Shown one piece after another: positions 40,943 through 47,374 of a DNA stretch of 64,000 nucleotides; position 1 is the first letter of the stretch; each line of letters begins with the position of its first letter. The stretch covers positions 359,379-423,378 of the forward strand of contig NZ_JALKCH010000003.1 of NCBI RefSeq assembly GCF_023016805.1, given 5' to 3'. Below the pieces are notes generated by a model that did not search any database, was not told where the DNA came from, and saw only the letters and a list, made by a program, of their open reading frames with translations. The position numbers and the translations under genes are program-made. Source of the stretch: Ancylobacter crimeensis. GTDB taxonomy: Bacteria; Pseudomonadota; Alphaproteobacteria; Rhizobiales; Xanthobacteraceae.

Positions 40943-41965
40943 ATGATCATCCACCCTCCCTATCTTTTGTTCCTCGGCGACGCGGCCGACGAGCTTGCGG
41001 CCAAGACGGCTCACGGCATCGCCGACTGGCGGCCGGAATGGTGCGTGGGGCAGTTCCGCCTGCCGGGCTGCAGGGCCGACCTCCATCTGCCGGACCTCAC
41101 CCCAGCGGAAGCCGCGGCGAAGGGCGCGCGCACCATGATCGTCGGTGTGGCCAATGCCGGCGGCGTGCTGCCCGAGCACTGGACGCGGGAGATCGTCGCC
41201 GCGATCGAAGCCGGTTTCGACATTGCGAGCGGCCTGCACACCCGCCTCTCCTCCCGCCCCGCCATCGCGGAAGCGGCGGCGCGGCACGGGCGCGCGCTGC
41301 TCGACATCCGCCATTCCACCGAGCATTTCAGCACGGGCAAGGGCGTGAAGCGGCCGGGCCTGCGGCTGCTCACGGTGGGGACGGACTGTTCCGTCGGCAA
41401 GAAATACACCGCACTGACGCTCGAGAAGGCGATGCGCGCCCGCGGCATGGATGCGGATTTCCGCGCGACGGGGCAGACCGGCGTCTTCATCTCGGGCCGC
41501 GGCGCCGCGATCGACGCGGTGGGCGCCGACTTCATCTCGGGTGCGGTGGAATGGATCGCGCCGGCGGCCGCGGAGAACCACTGGGATCTCGTCGAAGGTC
41601 AGGGTTCGCTGTTCCACCCGTCCTTCGCCGGCGTCAGCCTCGGCCTGCTGCATGGCGCGCAGCCGGACGCCTTTGTGGTCTGTCACGAGCCGACCCGTCG
41701 CACCATGCGCGGCGTGGCGCACGAACTGCCAAGCATCGCCGAGGTGATCGCCCTCACCATCCGCTGCGGACGACTGACCAATCCCGCGATCAGGCCTTTC
41801 GGCATCGCCGTCAACACCCAGCATCTCGGCGAGGACGAGGCCCGGCGCCTTCTGGAAACGACTGCCCGCGAGCTTGAGCTTCCCGCGACGGACCCCGTGC
41901 GCTTCGGGGTCGAGGCCATCGTCGACCGTCTGGCGGAGGCGTTTCCGGCCTCGGTGGGCAAATGA
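40943..41965 (+). CDS. dgcN: DUF1611 / DgcN-type protein (putative D-glutamate N-acetyltransferase)
   Basis: A 340-residue DUF1611 protein. The N-terminal Rossmann-like half has LLFLGDAADELAAKTAHGI and IVGVANAGGVLPEHW. The C-terminal half is a P-loop-like domain with LLTVGTDCSVGKKYTALTLEKAM, ATGQTGVFISGRG and VEGQGSLFHPSFAGVSLGLLHG. Members of this family have been described as DgcN, which acetylates D-glutamate in a D-Glu catabolic pathway with DgcA and a LysR regulator. No dgcA-like gene is in this window. GGAG precedes the chosen ATG. Its place opposite a LysR-glutamate importer-D-transaminase operon supports a D-glutamate role, but the activity here is inference. Confidence 0.75.
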   Translation: MIIHPPYLLFLGDAADELAAKTAHGIADWRPEWCVGQFRLPGCRADLHLPDLTPAEAAAKGARTMIVGVANAGGVLPEHWTREIVAAIEAGFDIASGLHTRLSSRPAIAEAAARHGRALLDIRHSTEHFSTGKGVKRPGLRLLTVGTDCSVGKKYTALTLEKAMRARGMDADFRATGQTGVFISGRGAAIDAVGADFISGAVEWIAPAAAENHWDLVEGQGSLFHPSFAGVSLGLLHGAQPDAFVVCHEPTRRTMRGVAHELPSIAEVIALTIRCGRLTNPAIRPFGIAVNTQHLGEDEARRLLETTARELELPATDPVRFGVEAIVDRLAEAFPASVGK

Positions 41966-41970
41966 GCGCC

Positions 41971-42003
41971 CCGGCGGCGGCGCGTCATGCGCGGCACCGC
42001 CGG
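41971..42003. terminator. Hairpin between convergent genes
   Basis: Arms CCGGCGG and CCGCCGG enclose a smaller GCGC-GTCAT-GCGC stem in the 51-base gap between the DUF1611 gene and the convergent binding-protein gene. No T-run is present, so bidirectional termination is only likely, not certain. Confidence 0.5.
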
Positions 42004-42016
42004 CTTCGACATGCGA

Positions 42017-43030
42017 TTACGGCGTCTTGACCTTGCTGAGGAACGAGCCGTCGAAGGTCTTCGACAGGTCGATGGCGGAAGCCTCGATTTCCGGATCGGT
42101 AGCGGTGATGAGATTCAGGGCGCTCTTCATGCTGGCTTCGTCGATGTTGCCATCGGTCGAATAGGCCTGCCGCGAGGCCTCGAACGCCTTCATGTACAGA
42201 GCCTTGTCGCCGAGCCAGTATTCCTCCGGCACGGTGGCCGCGACCTGCTCGGGCGTTGCCTTCTCCAGCCATTTGAGAGTGCGGTAGAAGGCATTGGTCA
42301 GGGCCTGCACAGTCTTCGGATTGGCCTTGATGAAGCTTTCCTTGAAGTAGAGCACGGCAGCGGGGTTCATGCCGCCGAACAGGGTCTCGGTGCCTTCCGT
42401 CGTGCGGGTGTCGACGAGAATCTTGATCGCGTCGAGGCTTTCGAGCTTCGAGATCACCGGGTCGAGATGGGAGATGGCGTCGATCTCGCCCTTCTGCATC
42501 GCCGCGACCGAGGAGGCGCCGCTGCCGACCCCAATGAAGGAGGCGTCGTCCGGCTTCAGCCCGGCCTTGGCGAAGAGATACTGCATCAGGATATAGGTGG
42601 AGGACCCCGGCGCGGTGACGCCGATCTTGGCGCCTTTCAGGTCGGCTATCGACTTGATCTTGTCGGCCTCGTCCTTGCGCACCGCGACAACGATGCCGGG
42701 GTAGCGGCCGAGGTCGATCACGGCGCGGATATCCTGCCGCTTCTGCTGCATGCGGATCGTGTGCTCATAGGCGCCGGTGACGGCATCCACAGAGCCGCCG
42801 ATCAGCGCCTGCAACGACTTGGCGCCGCCGCCGAAATCGTTGATCTCGACGTTCAGCCCTTCATCCTTGAAGTAGCCGAGCCGCTCCGCCAGCGTGAGGG
42901 GGAGATAATAGAGCAGCGGCTTGCCACCGACGCCGATGGTGAGGTCGGGCTTCTCGACATCGGCGGCCCGCGCCGCGCCGAGCGCGGGGAAAATGAGGCT
43001 CGCCGCCAGCAGCAGCGTACGGATCTTCAT
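42017..43030 (-). CDS. NitT/TauT-type ABC transporter substrate-binding protein
   Basis: A 337-residue periplasmic protein of the SsuA/TauA/NMT1 superfamily. A signal peptide (LLLAASLIFPALGAARAAD) precedes KPDLTIGVGGKPLLYYLPLTLAERLGYFKDEGLNVEINDFGGGAKSLQALIGGSVDAVTGAYEHTI, the typical first lobe. The family transports sulfonates, nitrate, thiamine precursors and various carboxylates, so the ligand cannot be read directly. It is the last gene of an operon whose first two genes are a CoA-transferase and an HMG-CoA-lyase-like enzyme, so an organic acid is more plausible than a sulfonate. Confidence 0.92.
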   Translation of the reverse strand: MKIRTLLLAASLIFPALGAARAADVEKPDLTIGVGGKPLLYYLPLTLAERLGYFKDEGLNVEINDFGGGAKSLQALIGGSVDAVTGAYEHTIRMQQKRQDIRAVIDLGRYPGIVVAVRKDEADKIKSIADLKGAKIGVTAPGSSTYILMQYLFAKAGLKPDDASFIGVGSGASSVAAMQKGEIDAISHLDPVISKLESLDAIKILVDTRTTEGTETLFGGMNPAAVLYFKESFIKANPKTVQALTNAFYRTLKWLEKATPEQVAATVPEEYWLGDKALYMKAFEASRQAYSTDGNIDEASMKSALNLITATDPEIEASAIDLSKTFDGSFLSKVKTP

Positions 43031-43065
43031 GGATATCCTCCCTTTTGCTGTTTTGGTTCGGTCGT

Positions 43066-43860
43066 TCAGCCGTGGTCGGCCGCCGGTTGCGGGCGCCAGA
43101 CCAGCAGGCGCCGCTCGATGCCGCTGACACCCCAGTCGATGACCAGCACGAAGGCGGCGAGGATAAACATGCCGGCGAACACGCCGGTCACGTCGAACAC
43201 CCCTTCAGCCTGGTGGATGAGATAGCCGAGGCCGGCGGCCGAGCCGAGATATTCGCCCACCACCGCACCCACCAGCGCGAAGCCGACCGCGGTGTGCAGC
43301 GACGAGAACATCCAGGACAGCGCCGAGGGCCAGTAGACGCTGCGGAAAAGCTGTCGCTCGTTCATGCCCATCATCCGCGCATTGGCGAGCACCACCGGGC
43401 TCACCTCCTTCACGCCCTGATAGACGTTGAAAAACACGATGAAGAACACCAGCGTCACGCCGAGCGCCACCTTCGACCAGATGCCGAGGCCGAGCCACAG
43501 CATGAAGATGGGCGCCAGCACCACGCGCGGCAGGGCGTTCGCCATCTTCACATAAGGGTCGAAGACCGCGGCGACCACCGGCTTGCGGGCGAACCAGAAG
43601 CCGAAGACGACGCCGCCGGCCGAGCCGATGAAGAAGGCGAGCACGGTCTCGGTCAGGGTGATGGACAGATGCTTCCATATCATGCCGGAGGCGAACATCT
43701 GCCAGACGCGCTTGCCCACCTCGACCGGCGTCGAGAAGAAGAACTCCGGCAGCAGGTAGTCGCCGCCGATCTCGACGGTCGAGCCGATCTGCCAGATGCC
43801 GATGACCGCGAGGGCGACGAGGAACTGCAGGAACAGCAGCCGGACAGGGTGCATTCTCAC
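43066..43860 (-). CDS. NitT/TauT-type ABC transporter permease
   Basis: A 264-residue inner-membrane permease of the SsuC/TauC family. It begins MRMHPVRLLFLQFLVALAVIGIWQIGS and has about six helices. The EAA-type loop is NVYQGVKEVSPVVLANARMMGMNERQLFRSVYWPSALSWMFSSLHTAVGFALVGAVVGEYLGS. The start codon overlaps the stop of the ATP-binding protein by four bases, so the two are coupled, and the binding protein follows after 35 bases. Confidence 0.94.
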   Translation of the reverse strand: MRMHPVRLLFLQFLVALAVIGIWQIGSTVEIGGDYLLPEFFFSTPVEVGKRVWQMFASGMIWKHLSITLTETVLAFFIGSAGGVVFGFWFARKPVVAAVFDPYVKMANALPRVVLAPIFMLWLGLGIWSKVALGVTLVFFIVFFNVYQGVKEVSPVVLANARMMGMNERQLFRSVYWPSALSWMFSSLHTAVGFALVGAVVGEYLGSAAGLGYLIHQAEGVFDVTGVFAGMFILAAFVLVIDWGVSGIERRLLVWRPQPAADHG

Positions 43861-44705
43861 GGCGTCTCCTCCCCGTAGGTCTTCACGACCTCGGCCTTGA
43901 GCTGGTTCCAGATGTCGCGATAAAGCTCGTGGAAACGCGGATCGAGGCGGATGTCGGCGGTGTCGCGCGGGCGGGCGAGGTCGATCGGGAAATCGCCGAT
44001 GATCCGCGCCTCCGGGCCGGCGGACATGATGACGACCCGGTCGGACAGCGCGATCGCCTCTTCCAGATCATGGGTGACGAACATCACCGCCTTGCGGTCC
44101 TGCGCCCACAGATTGAGCAGCAGCGTGCCCATGATCTGCCGGGTCTGGGCGTCGAGCGGGCCGAAGGGCTCGTCCATCAGCAGGATCTTGGGCCCTCGCA
44201 CCAGCACCTGGGCAAGCCCGACGCGCTTGCGCTGGCCGCCGGACAATTCGTGCGGATAGCGGTCGACGAAGCGGGCGAGGCCGACCTTGCGCAGCCATTC
44301 CTTCGCCTGCGCACGCGCCTCCTCGCGCCTTGTGCCGCCGACCTCCAGCGCGATGGCGACGTTGTCCAGCGCCGTCTTCCACGGCATCAGAGCGTCCTGC
44401 TGGAACAGGTAGCCGGCCTTGGCGTTCAGGCCCTCCAGCCTCTCGCCGAACACCGTCACCGTGCCGCCGGCGGGGCGCAGCAGGCCGGCGGTGGCGTTCA
44501 GCAGCGTGGACTTGCCGCAGCCCGTGGGGCCGACGATGGAGACGAATTCACCCTCGCGCACATGAAGCGAGGTCGGTGCCACCGCCTTGAAGACCGGGCG
44601 ACCGGGAACGGCGAAGCTGATGCTGATGTCGTTCAGCGCCACCGCGAGAGGGCCGGCGTCCGGCAGGGCGATGTGAGCGGGCGGCCGCTGCACGGCGGTT
44701 TGCAT
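43857..44705 (-). CDS. NitT/TauT-type ABC transporter ATP-binding protein
   Basis: A 282-residue ABC ATPase of the SsuB/TauB type. It has Walker A IVGPTGCGKSTLLNATAGL, Q-loop LFQQDALMPWKTALDN, signature LSGGQRKRVGLAQVL, Walker B ILLMDEPFGPLDAQTR and H-loop FVTHDLEEAIALSDRV. The DALMPWKT stretch is typical of this subfamily. I chose the ATG at 44705, which has GGGAGA eight bases upstream, over one five codons earlier. It lies 24 bases after the lyase gene, so it is co-transcribed with the catabolic enzymes. Confidence 0.94.
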   Translation of the reverse strand: MQTAVQRPPAHIALPDAGPLAVALNDISISFAVPGRPVFKAVAPTSLHVREGEFVSIVGPTGCGKSTLLNATAGLLRPAGGTVTVFGERLEGLNAKAGYLFQQDALMPWKTALDNVAIALEVGGTRREEARAQAKEWLRKVGLARFVDRYPHELSGGQRKRVGLAQVLVRGPKILLMDEPFGPLDAQTRQIMGTLLLNLWAQDRKAVMFVTHDLEEAIALSDRVVIMSAGPEARIIGDFPIDLARPRDTADIRLDPRFHELYRDIWNQLKAEVVKTYGEETP

Positions 44706-44729
44706 GATCGGTTCTCCCATATCGCGTCC

Positions 44730-45680
44730 TCAGCCCGCCGCCCGGCGCAGCGAGGCGGGCAGCGGGTGCAGGTCGCCGCTGCGCCCGGCCTTCGCCACCT
44801 GCCCCGGAATGTCGTGGCCGAGCAGGGCCGGCAGACCGCGCGCCAGTTCGATGAGGCGCGCCAGGTCCACCCCGGTCGGCACGCCCATCTCGTCCAGCAT
44901 GTGGACCAGATCCTCGGTCGAGATGTTGCCGGTCGCCCCCGGTGCGAAGGGGCAGCCGCCGAGGCCGCCCAGCGAGGCGTCGAACCGGTCGGCCCCCTCC
45001 TCCAGCGCCGCCAGCACATTGGCGAGGCCCATGCCGCGGGTGTTGTGGAAGTGCAGCGTCAGCGGCACCTCGCCGAACCGCGCGCGGAAGGCCGCGACCA
45101 AACCCGCTACCTGCCGGGGGTTGGCCATGCCGGTGGTGTCGGCCAGCGTCACCGAATGGAGGCCGAGTTCGAGATAGCGTTCCGCCAGCGCCAGCACCCG
45201 GTCCTGCGCCTGCACGCCTTCGAACGGGCAGCCGAAGGCGGTGGCAAGCGAGCCGTTCAGCCGCGCCGGCGTGCCGCTGGCCGCGGCGACGATGGCGCGG
45301 AAACCCTCCAGCGACTGCTCCGGCGTCATCCGCATATTGGCGAGGTTGTGCGTCTCGCTCACCGACAGGACGAGATTGAGCTCGTCCATATGGGCAGCCA
45401 GCGCGGCCTCGGCACCGCGCAGGTTCGGCACCAGCGCGACATAGGTGACGCCCGGCCGTCGGGCGATGCCGAGCGCGACCTCGCGGGCATCGGCGAGGTT
45501 CGGCACCGCCTTGGGCGAGACGAAGGAGGTGACCTCGATCTTGGACACGCCGGTCTGCGACAGTGCGTCGATCAGCGCGATCTTGTCCGCCGTCGGCAGG
45601 AAGCGCGGCTCGATCTGCAGGCCGTCGCGAGTGACCACTTCCTGGATGTGCACGCGGGCAGGAAAGGTCATCGCGCTCAT
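44730..45680 (-). CDS. Hydroxymethylglutaryl-CoA lyase-like enzyme
   Basis: A 316-residue HMGL/isopropylmalate-synthase TIM-barrel enzyme. The N-terminal VVTRDGLQIEP holds the catalytic Arg-Asp. LHFHNTRGMGLANVLAAL has metal-binding His residues, and GLGGCPFAPGATGNISTEDLVHML is the HMG-CoA lyase signature with the catalytic Cys. The known reaction cleaves 3-hydroxy-3-methylglutaryl-CoA to acetyl-CoA and acetoacetate; related enzymes cleave similar beta-hydroxy acyl-CoAs. The gene starts inside the stop of the CoA-transferase gene (four-base overlap), implying that the two enzymes act in sequence. Confidence 0.92.
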   Translation of the reverse strand: MSAMTFPARVHIQEVVTRDGLQIEPRFLPTADKIALIDALSQTGVSKIEVTSFVSPKAVPNLADAREVALGIARRPGVTYVALVPNLRGAEAALAAHMDELNLVLSVSETHNLANMRMTPEQSLEGFRAIVAAASGTPARLNGSLATAFGCPFEGVQAQDRVLALAERYLELGLHSVTLADTTGMANPRQVAGLVAAFRARFGEVPLTLHFHNTRGMGLANVLAALEEGADRFDASLGGLGGCPFAPGATGNISTEDLVHMLDEMGVPTGVDLARLIELARGLPALLGHDIPGQVAKAGRSGDLHPLPASLRRAAG

Positions 45681-46897
45681 GTCTCATCTCCCTTCGCCAC
45701 CGCGCCGCCGGCAATGAGCGCCGCGATCTCCGCCTCGCCATAGCCGAGCCCGGCCAACACGGCCTCGGTGTGCTCCCCGAGGCGCGGCCCGAGCCAGTTC
45801 ACGGCGCCGGGCGTTTCCGACAGCTTCGGCACGATGCCGGGCATCTTCACCGGCGTTCCGTCCGGCAGGACGGAGGGCAGGATCATGGCGCGCGCCTGAT
45901 ATTGCGGATCGCTCACGATGTCGGCGACCGAATAGATGCGTCCGTTCGGCACCTCGGCAGCATCGAGCGCGGCGGTCACCTCGTCGATCGAGTGCCGGCT
46001 GGTCCATCCGGCGATCACGCCGTCGATCTCCTCGACATGGGCCACCCGCCCGTCATTGGAGGCGAGGCGCGGGTCGTTTGCGAGATCATCCCGGCCGATC
46101 GCGCCCATCAGTCGCTTGAAGATGCCGTCGCCATTGCCGGCGACGATGACGTAGCTGCCTTCCGCCGTCGGATAGGAATTGGAGGGCGCAATCCCCGGCA
46201 GCGAGCCGCCGGAGCGGGCGCGCACGAAGTCGAACACGTCATATTCCGGAACGAGACTCTCCATCATGTTGAACACGCTCTCATAGAGCGACACGTCCAC
46301 CACCTGCCCGGCGCCGCGGCCCGACTTGATGTTGAGCAGCGCCATCAGTGCGCCCATCACGGCATGGAGGGCGGCGAGCGAGTCGCCGATGCTGATGCCG
46401 GTGCGTGCCGGCGGCCGGTCGGGCTCGCCGGTGGTGAAGCGCATGCCGCCCATCGCCTCGCCCACCGCGCCGAAGCCGGGGCGCTGGCGATAGGGCCCGT
46501 CCTGCCCGAAGCCGGAGATGCGGACCATCACGAGGTTGGGATTGACCGCCTTCAGCGCCTCCCAGCCGAGCCCCCAGCGCTCCAGCGTCCCGGGGCGGAA
46601 ATTCTCGATCAGCACATCGGCGTCGCGCACCAGCCGGCGCACCACCTCCTGCCCTTTCGGCAGGCGCATATTGACCGCGACCGACTTCTTGTTGCGCGAC
46701 TGGAGATACCACCAGAGCGAAGTGCCCTCGTGCAGCTTGCGCCATTTGCGCAAGGGATCGCCTTCGCCCGGCGCCTCGACCTTGATGACGTCGGCACCGA
46801 ACTCGGCCATCAGCCGCGCCGCGAAAGGCGCGGCGATGAGATTGCCGAGTTCGACGACGCGAATCCCGGCCAGCGGACCCGTGGCGGGCTGTTCCAT
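45677..46897 (-). CDS. CaiB/BaiF family CoA-transferase
   Basis: A 406-residue family III CoA-transferase, which moves CoA from a donor acyl-CoA to an acid. It shows LAGIRVVELGNLIAAPFAARLMAEFGADVIKVEAPGEGDPLRKW and SVAVNMRLPKGQEVVRRLVRDADVLIENFRPGTLERWGLGW. The catalytic Asp lies in ISIGDSLAALHAVMGALMALLN. Length and motifs are normal. It is the first gene of a five-gene operon that continues with the HMG-CoA-lyase-like enzyme and an ABC importer. A 19-bp dyad at 46943-46961 lies upstream. Its acid substrate is probably the compound imported by the same operon. Confidence 0.94.
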   Translation of the reverse strand: MEQPATGPLAGIRVVELGNLIAAPFAARLMAEFGADVIKVEAPGEGDPLRKWRKLHEGTSLWWYLQSRNKKSVAVNMRLPKGQEVVRRLVRDADVLIENFRPGTLERWGLGWEALKAVNPNLVMVRISGFGQDGPYRQRPGFGAVGEAMGGMRFTTGEPDRPPARTGISIGDSLAALHAVMGALMALLNIKSGRGAGQVVDVSLYESVFNMMESLVPEYDVFDFVRARSGGSLPGIAPSNSYPTAEGSYVIVAGNGDGIFKRLMGAIGRDDLANDPRLASNDGRVAHVEEIDGVIAGWTSRHSIDEVTAALDAAEVPNGRIYSVADIVSDPQYQARAMILPSVLPDGTPVKMPGIVPKLSETPGAVNWLGPRLGEHTEAVLAGLGYGEAEIAALIAGGAVAKGDET

Positions 46898-46942
46898 GGG
46901 CGTTCCTTCCCGAGCGTTTTTCCGTTCTATGGGTCGAAAGAC

Positions 46943-46961
46943 GCCGGATGTCCAATCCGGC
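46943..46961. promoter_or_regulatory. Operator-like dyad upstream of the CoA-transferase operon
   Basis: Perfect 7-bp arms GCCGGAT and ATCCGGC are separated by five bases. The site is centred about 55 bases upstream of the CoA-transferase ATG, in the right place for an operator. No regulator gene is adjacent. Confidence 0.55.
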
Positions 46962-47374
46962 CATGCCGGTCCATTGGTAGGATCCGCGGGATGACCTCTA
47001 CCCCCGACCCCCGGCAGGCTGGTCCGCGGCCGTGCCGGCGCGGGTGGAAACGCGGGCTTCTGCAGGGGCTCATGTTCGACGCGCGATGGCCTTCGAAGGA
47101 TTGCGAATCGCCACCTGCAATCATTCGTCCGGATACGTTCGGAAACACGCCAGATATACGGAGAAATCCTGCCGTGATCCGACCGACGAGCCGCGGGGTG
47201 AGATCAATTCATATCCGGCAAAAGATGTTTATTTCGACAAATTATAAAAGAGGATCAAGAGATTGACTTGAGGGATGCATCTCATTGTTTATGAAAATCG
47301 ACATCCATGCTGCGGGCGCCGCACCTGTTATGCGATGTAGATTACCCTGCGTCATTCTTCAAGGACCTCCTTCC
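46962..47374. other. Intergenic region upstream of the TonB-dependent receptor
   Basis: About 410 bases without a convincing gene, turning AT-rich from about 47110 onward. It contains a candidate promoter with a partial palindrome (47263-47292) and a long 5' leader before the receptor. I see no cobalamin riboswitch box. The short open frames are not protein-like. Confidence 0.5.
47263..47292 (+). promoter_or_regulatory. Candidate promoter and iron-regulator site
   Basis: TTGACT (47263-47268) and an imperfect -10 (GTTTAT, 47287-47292) are spaced 18 bases. Between them lies TGAGGGATGCATCTCA (47269-47284), with TGA and TCA ends and a central GATGCATC palindrome. This resembles, but with one extra base, the TGA-N9-TCA iron-responsive operator of rhizobial RirA. 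Assignment is weak. Confidence 0.35.
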
